Shown: positions 1 to 10,465, counted from the stretch's first letter. The stretch: DNA of 64,000 nucleotides from Doryteuthis pealeii (GCA_023376005.1 CM042181.1:16772840-16836839), one strand, 5' to 3'. Notes: a model not told the origin generated them from the letters alone. A program made the numbers and translations.

Positions 1-491
1 ATCAAACCCATTCTTTTCTTCTTCTAAATTAATAGTCGCTTTTTTTTTTCTTTTTCAAAATTTCGATATGACAAAAACGTTCAAAACAAAACAAGAAATT
101 TAATAGATAAACACTAAAAAAAAATCAAGTTTGAACTTTATACTCATTTTTATAATTCTTGTACCCGTTGTTAAATTTCAAGTTTAGTATGAGGGGAAAA
201 AAGTTATTTTTCCCGATGCTAAAGGAAAATTCTTTGGCGTAATAAGTTTGGAAACTTATATATAAATAAAAATAAAAAAGTTTTACGGATTTTGATAAAA
301 TATTATTTATAAACAAATCAAAACATTAAAACTTAATACAACACATAGGATTCACGTATAAGTGTTAATGTGTCACTAAAATATACTTGTTTTCTATTTT
401 ATTGATTACGCCAAAGAAAAATATTTATTATGAAAAAATAAACATTAAAACAGTACAAAAAAATTAATGTATAAGAAGTGTTTTATAAGGA
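1..491. other. AT-rich non-coding stretch with dispersed 60-bp repeat
   Basis: No gene is visible. One copy of a roughly 60-bp repeat lies at about 364-428. Its core reads TCACTAAAAATAT, then an A/T run, then CCAAAGAAAAATATT. Related copies follow at about 863-920, 1259-1323 and 1800-1855, all in the same orientation. The short open frame on the minus strand here is low-complexity A/T translation and is not supported as a gene. Confidence 0.5.
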
Positions 492-851
492 CTGAACTTG
501 CACAAAGGTGTCAAAATTAGGGTGACCCAGAAAATACAGAACCCACACATTTTGTAATAAAACTGTTAATTGTAACTATTGGGGTCCAGGGTTTAGAGTT
601 AGGATTAGGGTTAGGGTTGGGGTTTAGGGTTAATTTAATGGGAAAATGAATAAATAATTTGGGTTCTGTTTTTTCTGGGTCACCCTGTTTACCAGTGACC
701 CAGAAAAAACAGAACCCACAAATTTTGTAATAAAACTTAATTTTAACTAGGAGGGTTAGGGTTTAAGGTTAGTTTAATGGAAAAATAAATAAATAATTTG
801 GGTTCTGTTTTTTCTGGGTCGCCCTAATTTTGACACCTTTGTGCAAGTTTA
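492..851. mobile_element. Foldback element containing two MITE-like units
   Basis: The outer arms are inverted copies: the left reads CTTGCACAAAGGTGTCAAAA and its reverse complement is at about 830-851. Inside lie two back-to-back units, 520-687 and 694-825. Each begins with GTGACCCAGAAAA and ends with the inverse TTTTCTGGGTC. The first unit contains TTAGGG-like repeats near 600-630. No transposase is present, so this is a non-autonomous inverted-repeat element. Related sequence occurs near 6120-6240, 21780 and 58465. Confidence 0.6.
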
Positions 852-857
852 GCCGAA

Positions 858-2215
858 GTGTTTTATAAGTTCACTAAAAATATTCGAGTTTCCAAATTTA
901 TTACCCCAAAGAAAAATATTATTTATAAAATTATATTTTTCGACAAATTGTCGAAAAATCCGTGGTTTTACAAAACAAATTCACCCCCCCCCTCCCCGTT
1001 TGAAAAAAAATTTATCAAAAATCAAGGAATTATCCGATTTTAATGAAATTTTCAGAGTTGATTACACGTGTAATATTATCCCCCCCTTTTTTACTGATGC
1101 CCATTATGTTACTACTTTTTGACTTAGACAAAAATTTGACCTTAAATAATCGATTTAATTCATTTTAATTCATTTTTAAAATGAAAAGCAGACAAAAAAT
1201 TGGGTATACCTAAAAACATTAAAAAAAACAACATTTCAGCAAATTGATGTGGTTTACTTAATAGGTTCACTTCAGTAAAAACATTTAAGTTTTCAAATTT
1301 ATTACACCAAAGAAAAATATTTTATAAAAAAGAAATTCAAACAGCAAATAAAATTTACATATGCATGGTGTTGTAAGGTTTAATTAAAGTGAGGATATAC
1401 TTGAAGATACAAACTCCGACAAAGGTTGACAGACAAAACATGGTACAAAAAATATGGTACAGCACATGGATTAACAGGGTACATAATACATAAAGAGGTA
1501 ATAACACATTCATTCAAAAGTAATACAAAGTTACATGTAAATGAATGAACATAAAAGCCACAGACATGAGACTAGGAATAGTCCATGCTGTGTGAATCAC
1601 TTACAGTAATGTAAGGGGGGCCAAAGCCCCAACGAGAAGGGGTAGACCGTGTCTAACCCATGTGTCTCGTAGGTCGAGCAACCGGAAAAGAGAAAGAGAC
1701 GTTCAAACCAGCCGCTTAAATATAAACGGCCCCTAGCGGGAACCAGCAAACTAAACGGGCAGACAACTCCCCAGGCAAGAACGAAACTAACGCCAGAGTG
1801 TTAATAAGTTCACTAAAAATATTTAAGTTTTTTAATTTATTACGCAAAGGCATTTACTTAAGTATGAGTGGGAAAAGTACTTGTAGTGTATGCGGCTAAT
1901 TTAAGTTTGTTGGTCCTGGTATCTTAACCCTGTAGTAAGTCATGTGTTATATATATTTTATATATATGTTGTACACATCTTACTAGCATCAAACATGATT
2001 CAACACAATGGAGAAATAACGAAGTCGTATTTAAATAAACAACCTGTATTAAATAAAGTTACAAAAATGTAGTACAGGATACCGGGCAAAGTCCCTTTCA
2101 TTGTTCTTGTTTTAAAAGTTCATATTTTGTCTTCTTTCATTTTCTGATAATGGAGATGACTTGTTTGCATGACAACTACTTGCTTGTTATCCTCAAAAAC
2201 TCAATTCTGCTCCTT
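858..2215. other. Non-coding stretch, AT-rich with a GC-richer island
   Basis: No gene is recognised. Three copies of the 60-bp dispersed repeat lie here. Positions 1600-1800 are clearly richer in G and C than the flanks, but I could not match this to an RNA gene, tRNA or protein. Positions 940-1075 share a motif (TTATCCGATTTTA, then GAAATTTTCAG) with 50140-50180, so part of this is another dispersed repeat. Confidence 0.4.
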
Positions 2216-2231
2216 CTTCCTAGAATTCCCG

Positions 2232-2530
2232 AAGGCAGTGACTGAGGGTCTACATGTCCTGGGAATGACATTAAACTCTATCTGATGGTGAGGTTCCAGT
2301 TTTGGAGGTTTGGGGAATGTGGAGCACCCCTTCATCACCATTGCTTCCTGGTCCACTCTGACCCGGAGTGGTAGTACCTGTTAGGGTCCCATCTATGGGT
2401 TAAATAGAAAAACATGAGTTGATAAACAAAATTGTATTATCCATTAAGAATTGATTTATTTCAAAACTTTATCGGCATTAAATAACCCACTGAGATTGAT
2501 ATGCCGTAAAACAAAACAAACCAAACCAAT
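2232..2530 (+). repeat. Widespread repeat W, partial copy with 3' tail
   Basis: This is the first of about ten copies of one family, called W here. On this strand the order is GGGTCTACATGTCCTGGGAA, a block with AACTCTATCTGATGGTGAGG, a block with TCTGACCCGGAGTGGTAGTA, GGGTCCCATCTATGGGTTAA, then a tail ending TTGATATGCCGTAAAACAAA. The AAAC-rich end suggests a retrotransposed 3' tail. Other copies are at 9925-10456, 14440-14700, 40262-40560, 42690-43280, 47445-48010 and 53935-54140. No coding capacity is seen, so a SINE or LINE 3' region is likely. Confidence 0.6.
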
Positions 2531-3111
2531 CATCTACTCCTAATTTCAGACCAATTTAAAGGGAGGGTGAAACACTCTTAAAGTGAGTGGCATTTTTTCT
2601 TGGACTGCATGTCTGACTTTCATTTTCTGTGAACTCATCATTATATCTTTGCCTCAAGAGACTTTCATCAAGACACAGTAATACTACAGTCATCTTGGAA
2701 GTTCCACCTTTGCACACTTTTAATATTATATATATATATATATACCATAAGTATCACTCATAAGTAAGTATACACTTCCTACTAAAAAATTTTTTTCTAA
2801 ATCGAAGACACTGGGATTTTATTATTTCTTATGGAACGTAATAAGAACAAGACGCATATAACTTATCACCAAACTATTAAACACTGAATAATTTTGAAGT
2901 TTCGGACTGTTGTCCTCATCTATATTGTGGTATATATAAAAAAAACGTTTCCACCGCAGTATCCTATCATTCCTCATGTGTTCTCCCTGTATCCAAGCAT
3001 AGTAATGATTCAACCAGGGAAATCATTTTTAATAGTTTGACTGTTAATCATTTGGGATTTAGAATCTAAATTAAATAGGTTAAATGATATATTTACTGTC
3101 ATTTATCTATA

Positions 3112-3503
3112 CTAGCAAAATAAAAAAATGCACTCCGGGCGGTGTAAAAATAGATTTTTGAAAGATATTTCTTGAGGAGGGGGAAGTTAAAAATTAGATG
3201 TCGGAGAGTTTGAACCATAAATCATGAAATCATCAAATTTATTAAAGGAGTAAAAAAAACAAAAAACAAGTTCTATTAACTTTGTTTTATTTTAATACAT
3301 ATTCAAACTATATATAAATATATGATACTGGAGATGTATCTATTAAAATTTGTTTTAAAAAGCAAGGACTGTCTAATGTTGCATGCTCAAATTTTGAGTG
3401 TATTTTATTCTATGTTATGATGATTTCGGGTATAGTGACATAAGCAGTGACGTAGTTTTTGTTACAGACAAAAAAACGGAAGCGAATCTCCATTATTAAT
3501 AGA
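3112..3503 (-). mobile_element. Helitron-like non-autonomous element
   Basis: Read on the minus strand it starts TCTATTAATAATGGAGATTC and ends in a GC-rich inverted motif followed by CTAG, with flanking A and T. TC at the 5' end, a hairpin-like 3' end with CTRR, and insertion between A and T are Helitron hallmarks. No Rep/helicase coding sequence is present. It ends 58 bp before a DECR2 exon, so it sits in the 3' part of that intron. The 5' half of a close relative is at 37230-37430. Confidence 0.55.
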
Positions 3504-3561
3504 TTCTCTCACAAATAAGATTTTATTTTTTAATTTTTAATTTTTAATTTTTTTATTTCAG

Positions 3562-3630
3562 GGGTAAAGTGGCTTTCATCACTGGCGGTGGAAGTGGAAT
3601 ATGTTTTACAATTGCAGAGATTTTCATGAG
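3562..3630 (+). CDS. DECR2: DECR2-like exon (NADPH-binding motif)
   Basis: This exon encodes GKVAFITGGGSGICFTIAEI followed by FM and the first two bases of an Arg codon. It matches the N-terminal Rossmann segment of peroxisomal 2,4-dienoyl-CoA reductase, a short-chain dehydrogenase/reductase that uses NADPH to reduce 2,4-dienoyl-CoA esters during beta-oxidation of unsaturated fatty acids. The acceptor is TTTTATTTCAG and the donor is GAG|GTAAGT, close to consensus. The exon enters with one base of a split codon and leaves after two bases, which fits the next exon. The family motif is usually TGGGSGIG; the last Gly is Cys here (TGT instead of GGT), a single-base difference that could be real, an assembly error or a sign of decay. 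The upstream exon with the start codon was not found. Confidence 0.85.
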
Positions 3631-3908
3631 GTAAGTATTTAGGGGTGCGAGTCAGCCATTGCTAAAAAATGTCTGGCAGAATTTTTCTAGAGAAGGGGGA
3701 GGTAGGTAAACCACAGTTCTCAGACTGTATACAGTTTGAAAGCTGGACCTATGTATCCTGCAAGAAGTTTTTAAAATTAAAATTCTTATTTCTATCATTA
3801 GAATTCATATATCATCAATAGTCAGATTAAATTGCCAGTGACCATATCAAATCTGGGGCCATTTTAGTATGTAACACTTCGGTTTGCTCAGTCAGTAAAG
3901 TGTTCGGC

Positions 3909-5232
3909 ATATCAATGTTTTAAGAGCCAATGTATTAATAAAGTTTAAAATCATTTTAAACAGGTAAAACACTTCATACTTAGTTGCAATATCAATGTTT
4001 TAAGAGCCAATGTATTAATAAAGTTCCTAATCATTTTAAACACGAAAACACTTCATACTTGGTTGCAATATCAATGTTTTAAGAGCCAATGTATTAATAA
4101 AGTTTAAAATCATTTTAAACAGGTAAACACTTCTTACTTAATTGCAATATCAATGTTTTAAGAGCCAATGTATTAATAAAGTTTAAAATCATTTTAAACA
4201 GGTAAACACTTCATACTTGGTTGCAATATTAATGTTTTAAAAGCCAATGTATTAATAAAGTTCACTATCATTTTAAACAGGTAAACACTTCTTACTTGGT
4301 TGCAATATCAGTGTTTTAAGAGCCAATGTATTAATAAAGTTCCTAATCATTTTAAACAGGTAAACACTTCTTACTTAATTGCAATCTCAATTTTTAAAAG
4401 CCAATGTATTAATAAAGTTTAAAATCATTTTAAACAGGTAAACACTTCATACTTAGTTGCAATATCAATGTTTTAAGAGCCAATGTATTAATAAAGTTTA
4501 AAATCATTTTAAACAGGTAAACACTTCATACTTAGTTGCAATATCAGTGTTTTAAGAGCCAATGTATTAATAAAGTTTAAAATCATTTTAAACAGGTAAA
4601 CACTTCTTACTTAATTGCAATATCAATGTTTTAAGAGCCAATGTATTAATAAAGTTTAAAATCATTTTAAACAGGTAAACACTTCATACTTGGTTGCAAT
4701 ATCAATGTTTTAAAAGCCAATGTATTAATAAAGTTCACTATCATTTTAAACAGGTAAACACTTCTTACTTGGTTGCAATATCAGTGTTTTAAGAGCCAAT
4801 GTATTAATAAAGTTCCTAATCATTTTAAACAGGTAAACACTTCTTACTTAATTGCAATCTCAATTTTTAAAAGCCAATGTATTAATAAAGTTTAAAATCA
4901 TTTTAAACAGGTAAACACTTCATACTTAGTTGCAATATCAATGTTTTAAGAGCCAATGTATTAATAAAGTTTAAAATCATTTTAAACAGGTAAACACTTC
5001 ATACTTAGTTGCAATATCAATGTTTTAAGAGCCAATGTATTAATAAAGTTTAAAATCATTTTAAACAGGTAAACACTTCATACTTAGTTGCAATATCAAA
5101 TGTTTTAAGAGCCAATGTATTAATAAAGTTTAAAATCATTTTAAACAGGTAAAACACTTCATACTTAATTGCAATATCAATGTTTTTATAGCCAATGTAT
5201 TAATAAAGTACAAAATCTTTTTAAACAGGTAA
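3909..5232 (+). repeat. 79-bp tandem array inside a DECR2 intron
   Basis: About 16 to 17 units of a 79-bp repeat fill most of the intron between two DECR2 exons. Each unit contains CATTTTAAACAGGTAAACAC, TTGCAATATCAATGTTTTAA and GAGCCAATGTATTAATAAAG. Variant units recur in order with a period of 474 bp (6 x 79): for example the AAGTTCACTATC variant appears near 4258 and again near 4732, so there is a higher-order structure. Nearly every unit carries CAG|GTAAAC, which resembles a 5' splice site. The short open frame that runs from the last unit into the next exon is an artefact. Confidence 0.9.
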
Positions 5233-5284
5233 AGTATCCAACAACAAACACAGAATTTAATTCTTTATCCATTTTTATTTACAG

Positions 5285-5402
5285 ACATCAATGTGATACA
5301 GTGATTGTCAGTCGAAATCTGTCACGACTTGAAAGTTCGGCCAAACGTTTGGAGGAGGCAACTGGACAGAAATGTTTACCTGTCAAAGCCGATGTCCGAA
5401 AG
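5285..5402 (+). CDS. DECR2: DECR2-like exon
   Basis: This exon completes the Arg codon split with the previous exon, then encodes HQCDTVIVSRNLSRLESSAK, RLEEATGQKCLPVKADVRK. This aligns with the DECR2 region after the glycine motif, including the (S)R segment that in this family contacts the NADPH phosphate and the D-V-R region that follows the next strand. The acceptor is CCATTTTTATTTACAG and the donor is AAAG|GTGAAC. It ends in phase 0, which matches the next exon. Together with its neighbours it gives an unbroken reading frame with no internal stops, arguing for a functional gene rather than a processed pseudogene. Confidence 0.87.
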
Positions 5403-5559
5403 GTGAACATATTGTCCTATTATTACTATAAGATTATTGTCTTGGTAAAGCCATAAGTTAATTTTAACTAGGAGGGTTTAGGGTTGTGGTTGGGTTTTCG
5501 GGAAAAACGCCCTAAGTTGTTTTTTTTCAAGTGACACCACTTCGGCTACGGACATTTAG

Positions 5560-5722
5560 GCCTGTTAGGGCCCCATCTATGGGTTGAATAGAAAAAAAGA
5601 ATTTAAAGAAAATGTTTTAAAAAAATTGAGTTTAAAAAAATAAAATTGAATACACATTAAGAATGAATAAACAAAACATTTTGGCATCAAATAAACCATC
5701 AACAGTTGACATGCCGTAAAAT
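5560..5722 (+). repeat. Repeat W fragment in DECR2 intron
   Basis: The fragment begins near CCTGTTAGGGCCCCATCTAT and ends with the W tail TTGACATGCCGTAAAAT. It is the 3' part of repeat W in + orientation. It follows a short telomere-like GGGTTTAGGGTTG stretch and a CAAGTGACACCACTTCGGC motif that recurs in the foldback downstream. Confidence 0.6.
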
Positions 5723-6014
5723 CCATCTGTGTTCAATACTTGCTAGCCAGAATAAAAGCTCTGAGAAAAAGATGTAAAACAAAATTTATCTTTCCATGTT
5801 ATATTCATGGATGAGTGACATAAGATGCCCCAAAACAAATTTAACCAACATATTTATTTTCAAAACATTATCAAAGAACACAACATTAGCAGAAAGGTTT
5901 GGTGAGATTTGTGAAACTGAAGTTTGACTTTCAAGATATTATCAATGTTTGGTTTGGAATTGCTACATCCAGTCAAGAGAATTGCTTTCAATTGTTGGTA
6001 TTTTCGCGGAGTTC

Positions 6015-6400
6015 TGTCCCGGCCTCCTGCCTCATAAACCGCTAGCCGGTGGCTGCTAGAAAAAAACACCAGCTATGATTGAAGTCCGTAGCCGAAGCAG
6101 TTGTCACTTGAAAAAAAACTAGGGTTAGGATTGGGGTTGGGGGTTAGTTTAATGGGAAAATAAATTAATAATTTGGGCTCTGTTTTTTCTGGGTCACCCT
6201 GTATACAGGGTGACCCAGAAAAAACAGAACCTACAAATTTTGTAATAAAACAGTTAATTTTAACTAGGGTGGTTTAGGGTTGGGTTGTTTTTTTTTTTTT
6301 TCAAGTGACACCACTTCGGCTATGGATTTCAATCATAGCTAGTGTTTTTTTTCAGCAGCCACCGGCTAGCGGTTATGAGGCAGGAGGCCGGGACGGAACT
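6015..6400. mobile_element. Foldback element with MITE-like core
   Basis: The left arm (about 6015-6115) and right arm (about 6297-6400) are near-perfect inverted copies. Shared blocks are GGCCTCCTGCCTCATAA, ACCGCTAGCCGGTGGCTGCT and GTAGCCGAAG...GTCACTTGAAAAAA. The centre contains TTAGGG-like sequence and the GTGACCCAGAAAAAACAGAA unit also seen at 520-825. A related arm (GGTCTCCTGC, then CCGGTG) flanks the foldbacks at 22375-22880 and 59094-59600. No coding sequence is present. Confidence 0.65.
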
Positions 6401-6592
6401 CCGCAAAGAGTACCCAAATGTTTATGATTCTGTAGTCAAGTCCATGAGGATTTAGTAAGCTTAACATGATATTTAAATTTAAATGGTATCAGAACATCTC
6501 ACTTTCCGTACGTTTTAACAAACAAATTCAAGTACTGATAAAATGCCTTCACAGGCAAAAATAATAACTATTTTTTTCTACTTCTTTTTCAG

Positions 6593-6662
6593 CCCGAGGA
6601 AATGAAGTCCGCTGTAGACAAGGCGCTAAAAGAATTCCAGCGGATTGATATTCTGATAAATG
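6593..6662 (+). CDS. DECR2: DECR2-like exon
   Basis: This exon encodes PEEMKSAVDKALKEFQRID, then ILIN and the first base of a Gly or Ala codon. It matches the DECR2 segment ending at the NxAG region, which supports the cofactor site of short-chain dehydrogenases. The acceptor is TTCTTTTTCAG and the donor is AATG|GTAACA, ending in phase 1. The next family segment (the AAGNF block, then the catalytic half) should follow, but I could not find it in the remaining 57 kb. The gene may therefore have an enormous intron, lie partly outside the window, be broken, or be mis-assembled here. Confidence 0.87.
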
Positions 6663-7271
6663 GTAACATTTTTTTATTTATAAAAAAACCCGCACTTAAA
6701 GGCCACATATGGCAGCCATTAAGCTTAATGTCAAGTCACAATTGACTGAGAGAATTTATATATTAATAATCATGTTCCTTAAAAGTACAACCGTTATCAT
6801 CTTGCAACACCCTCTGGTTAAAAATGTGACTGTCCAAATCATCTTTCAAGAAGAAATGCAACAATGTAAATCCTGATTATCTGGTGTTGCTTATCTGCTG
6901 AATTCTTACTGACGAGTGTCATCTCAAAAGGTAAATAATAGACCATTCCATTTTTATTATAAAGAAGATAGGGAAAAACAAGGACATGCTACACAGTAAA
7001 ATAATATAATACAGAAGAAAGAAAGAAAGAAAGAGAGTAGGGAAAATATAGAGGGAGGGGGTGAGTGTACAGTAGTAATAATGCTAATCTGTTTAAATTG
7101 AACTTAAAGAAAATATGAAAAGAAAGAAAAAAAAAGAGAGAGAGAAAGTTAAATCAAGATTATTATACTTTTTACATATTGAAATATTTCGCAATAGCCC
7201 TTAAGTAAACTTATCAAACATTGTAATAATTAAATTATCATACTGTAGTATATCCACAGGTCCTACTAGTA

Positions 7272-7313
<42 letters not shown>

Positions 7314-8150
7314 TTGCAGTCCATTGTATCCGATGATGTCACTGTGAATCTGTTTTCTCCGTTTTATTATTTCCAACTATATAAATATTTTTAAGATTGG
7401 AACGGCGGAAGCAAAAACACTAATCTGTTTCAATGGAACATAATGAAAAAATGAAAAGAAAGAAAGAAAGAAAGAAAGAAAAAAGAGTGAGAAAGAGTTA
7501 AATTATGATTATTATACTTTTTATTTATATTGAACTATTTGGCAATAGCTCTTAATAAACATATCAAATGCTGTAATAATTAAATTATCATACTGTGGTA
7601 TATCCACAGGTCCTCCTATTTCAAGATTATTATACTTTTTATATATTGAACTATTTGGCAATAGCTCTTAAGTAAACATATTAAATGCTGTAATAATTAA
7701 ATTATCATACTGTGGTATATCCACAGGTCCTCCTATTTCAAGATTATTATACTTTATATATTGAACTATTTGGCAATAGCTCTTAAGTAAACATATTAAA
7801 TGCTGTAATAATTAAATTATCATACTGTGGTTTATCCAATATCCTACTAGCATATATTATAATTTACAAATAAAGAAATGAATAAAGGGAAATAACCTAT
7901 AAAGTAGTATTCTCTTTTGAGAAATTATAATGATGAAGGTGAGCACATGCAGCTTGACTGGCTTTGAGGCCCAGTTTAAAGTAACACATTACAATTGCAA
8001 AAAAAAGAACTTTCATCTGTCATTATAAGAGGAGTCACCATGTCATACTGGTTACCATGCTGAACTGCGACATTCACATTTTTGCGATAAATCATAGAAA
8101 ATAAAAAAACCGGCTCATTTAAAATTGGATGATGAAAATACATTTACATT
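6663..8150. repeat. Non-coding stretch with microsatellites and 117-bp tandem units
   Basis: No gene is seen. Simple repeats include GAAA runs at about 7016-7040 and 7455-7482 and (TTA)n at about 7270-7312. Positions 7500-7850 hold about three units of a 117-bp tandem repeat containing TACTGTGGTATATCCACAGG and TATTTGGCAATAGCTCTTAA. A diverged unit lies at about 7150-7265. Confidence 0.65.
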
Positions 8151-8154
8151 ACAA

Positions 8155-8262
8155 ATATGCTAGTAGTATTTGCTCCATCTTTTCTCTGTGTATGGAGTCA
8201 AATGTCTTGGAGAAATCTACAAACAAAAGTGTTGCCTCGAGATTTTTTGCTTTTTGAACCCT
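8155..8262 (-). pseudogene. LINE reverse-transcriptase fragment
   Basis: The minus strand encodes KNLEATLLFVDFSKTFDSIH and then REKMEQILLAYL. This is the conserved F-x-D-F-x-K-A/T-F-D-S core around the first catalytic aspartate of non-LTR reverse transcriptases. Only about 35 codons remain, so it is a dead scrap. A second scrap in the opposite orientation is at 8328-8390 and the two are joined by a short palindrome, so this is a rearranged foldback of LINE sequence. Confidence 0.75.
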
Positions 8263-8282
8263 ACTAGTATATTTATAATGTC

Positions 8283-8326
8283 TTACAATTAACTGAGAAA
8301 GTTTGCAAACTTTCCCAGTTAATTGT
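8283..8326. repeat. Palindrome joining two inverted LINE scraps
   Basis: ACAATTAACTGAGAAAGTTT is followed almost at once by its inverse AAACTTTCCCAGTTAATTGT. It lies between LINE reverse-transcriptase scraps of opposite orientation. Confidence 0.7.
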
Positions 8327-8421
8327 AAAACATTTGACTCCATACACAGAGAAAAGATAGAGGAAACATATGCTAGTAGTATTTGCTCCAAGAAAATGCT
8401 ATAATGATTGTTACATAATTT

Positions 8422-8628
8422 ATGCATAGATTATTGTCAACCCCCTGTATTTCTGAAGGGATGGCCCCTTTTCATATCATGGACGGGACTTTCCATGGAA
8501 TATTACAGAAAGCCCGCGAAATACGTGGGACCGAGTTAACCCATCAGTTTCAGCTTGGACGTCAGGCAGAAAAGATGTCTGCCTTAGCTGGGTTCAAATG
8601 CACACGCATGTTAGAAGAAGAAGTTTAA
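8422..8628 (+). CDS. Unrecognised open frame, possible terminal exon
   Basis: The 68-codon open frame has GC content well above its flanks and includes the stretches GMAPFHIMDGTFHGILQKAR and LGRQAEKMSALAGFK. It ends with EEEV and a stop, followed within 10-30 bp by AATAAA-type motifs. An AG lies just upstream (TTTATGCATAG), so it could be a last exon rather than start at its own Met. I recognise no family. It does not continue the DECR2 frame: entered from the DECR2 phase, this segment reads a different frame that soon stops. It could equally be a piece of an unrecognised transposon, since LINE scraps flank it on both sides. Confidence 0.3.
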   Translation: MHRLLSTPCISEGMAPFHIMDGTFHGILQKAREIRGTELTHQFQLGRQAEKMSALAGFKCTRMLEEEV

Positions 8629-8899
8629 GCAATAAAAGTTTAAATAAATAATATGGTGTTCTTGCTTGATGAATGTCTTGGCAAAAAGACTGACCAAGAA
8701 GAAGGAATGTATCAAAGACGAACAGCCAACAAGAATCTAGAAATAGAATTCAACATGGAGAGAAAGAATAGAAACGACTAGACATCACCAAATGGCCAAA
8801 GAAGTAAGTAATGCAAAATGCATATACATCTCGTTGTCTATGTCTATCTCTCTCCTCTCTCCAGTAAACGAACACTTGTGGGTATATGTGTATGAGTAT

Positions 8900-9215
8900 G
8901 TAACATTTGACTCCATACACAGAGAAAAGATGGAGCAAATACTACTAGCATATGGTCTCCCCTAAGAAAATGTTACTGCTATAACATCTTTTCTCTATGT
9001 ATGAAGTCAAATGTCTTGGAGAAATCTACAAACAAAAGTGTTGCCTCGAGATTTTTTGCTTGAACCCCTTCTATGATGATCTACAAAGACATAAAAGCAA
9101 TGGTTCATTCACCTGATGGTGACACAGATTTCTTTGACTGATGCTGGAGTCCTACAAGGAGATACATTAGTATCATTTTTATTTATGATATGCCAAGACT
9201 AGTTACTTCAAATGT
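8900..9215. pseudogene. Scrambled LINE reverse-transcriptase remnants
   Basis: Positions 8900-8965 (+) repeat the F-D-S-I-H-R-E-K-M-E-Q-I-L segment. Positions 8985-9066 repeat it on the minus strand. Positions 9067-9215 (+) encode a later part, YKDIKAMVHSPDGDTDFFD followed by a stop and a frame-shifted match to the V-L-Q-G-D-T-L segment. The same ancestral LINE as at 8155 is the source. It is broken by stops, frameshifts and inversion. Confidence 0.7.
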
Positions 9216-9284
9216 CAGTAGTCCTAATGAAGGGAAAAGGTTTCACACTAAAAAAGTAAGAAGCAAACTATATCCCACTGAAAG

Positions 9285-9566
9285 CATGTGGTATAATGGT
9301 TAAAGTCATGAGAAATGGATTCGTCGCCCAGAGTTCAAATCCTGGATATGGCAATTGCATTTCACTTAGCGTTAATACCCTTGGGAAAGGTATGAATCCC
9401 ACTCTCCCTCCAGCTATGGATAAATAGTAGGGCAGACTGGGCTCTTTAACCTAGGTTAGGCAACCGGTCTAGGAAAAAGGAAAACTCTGAAATCAAACCT
9501 GTTGAACTTCGCTTAAGAAATTGACCTTGTGTCACATCCTGCTTGTGCGAAGGGGTTGGTAAATAT
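9285..9566 (+). mobile_element. tRNA-derived SINE
   Basis: The head contains an A-box-like TGTGGTATAATGGTTAAAG and a B-box-like GAGTTCAAATCC. The body includes AATACCCTTGGGAAAGGTAT and ACTCTGAAATCAAACCTGTT, ending AAGGGGTTGGTAAATATATA. Full or partial relatives are at 37440-37560, 38490-38660, 41330-41930 (minus), 51430-51715 and 61845-62005. RNA polymerase III would drive an intact copy. Confidence 0.75.
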
Positions 9567-9924
9567 ATATATTCCACTGGAACTCTTAAAGATGCAGACT
9601 ATGCATATGATCAAGCACTTCTCGAATAGAATAAGTTAATGCTATTAATCAAAGTTTTCTCCCAACAAATATTGATTTAATGAATTGTATTCATATATTG
9701 ATGTTTTGTGTCTTGGGTTTTCTTTGAAAGGGAACGTTTCATTTCATCTTTTATTTTTGTCTTTATGATAAATCATACAAAAAAAAAGGAACGGCACATA
9801 TACATTTACATAAAGAAAATATATTTACATTACACTAACTAGTAAGAATATGCACCCTCCGCAAGTATCTAAGTTTTAATATAATGAAATATCATGTTAA
9901 ATTAGAAAGGTTAATTTGATTTGG
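9567..9924. other. AT-rich non-coding stretch
   Basis: No gene or clear element is seen between the SINE and repeat W. Positions 9830-9905 contain a diverged piece of the Helitron-like 3' end (CTAGTAAGAATATGCACCCT, then GCAAGTATCTAAG). Confidence 0.4.
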
Positions 9925-10456
9925 TTTTACGGCATATCAACCTCAGTGGGTCATTTAATGCCGATAAAGTTTTGAAATAAAGTAATTCTTAATGGATAAT
10001 ACAATTTTTTTTATAAATACATTTTTCTATTTAACCCATAGATGGGACCCTAACAGGTACTACCACTCCAGGTCAGAGTGGACCAGGGAGCAATGGTGAT
10101 AAAGGGGTGCTCCACATTCCCCAAACCACCAAAACTGGAACCTCACCATCAGATAGAGTTTAACGTCATTCCCAGGACATGTAGACACTCAGTCACCGCC
10201 TTCTAGCACCCATATGATAAAAATGGGTTGGGAAAATCATATAGGTGCTAGGGCTTGACGTGACCAGCCGATTGATCCGAGGGGGCCTCTCCGACCGCCC
10301 GTCTAGCCCAAGATAGGGCCAAAGTGGAGTATTGCAAGTCATGAACTGCTCATTCACCTGGGCTCTATCCTTAAGCATCACGGGTCGCCACCTACGGCCA
10401 ACAGGTGGCCCCATTGGGGAGTCTTACCCCTCTGCAGAGGTGCAGTCGGTGCATTC
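9925..10456 (-). repeat. Repeat W, long copy
   Basis: This is one of the most complete W copies, in minus orientation. It has the tail GTTTTACGGCATATCAACCT at the left, the TCAGAGTGGACC block, a block with GGGCCTCTCCGACCGCCCGT, a block with ATCCTTAAGCATCACGGGTC, and the far end TGCAGAGGTGCAGTCGGTGC. It is about 530 bp with no intact frame. The minus-strand frame at 10193-10414 is a translation of the repeat. Confidence 0.7.
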
Positions 10457-10465
10457 TAACGAATA

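Noticed and set aside
600..630. Telomere
   Set aside because: TTAGGG-like units are few and imperfect and lie inside foldback elements.
1600..1800. GC-richer island as rRNA or tRNA
   Set aside because: I could not fold it into a tRNA or match it to rRNA core motifs. Left as unassigned.
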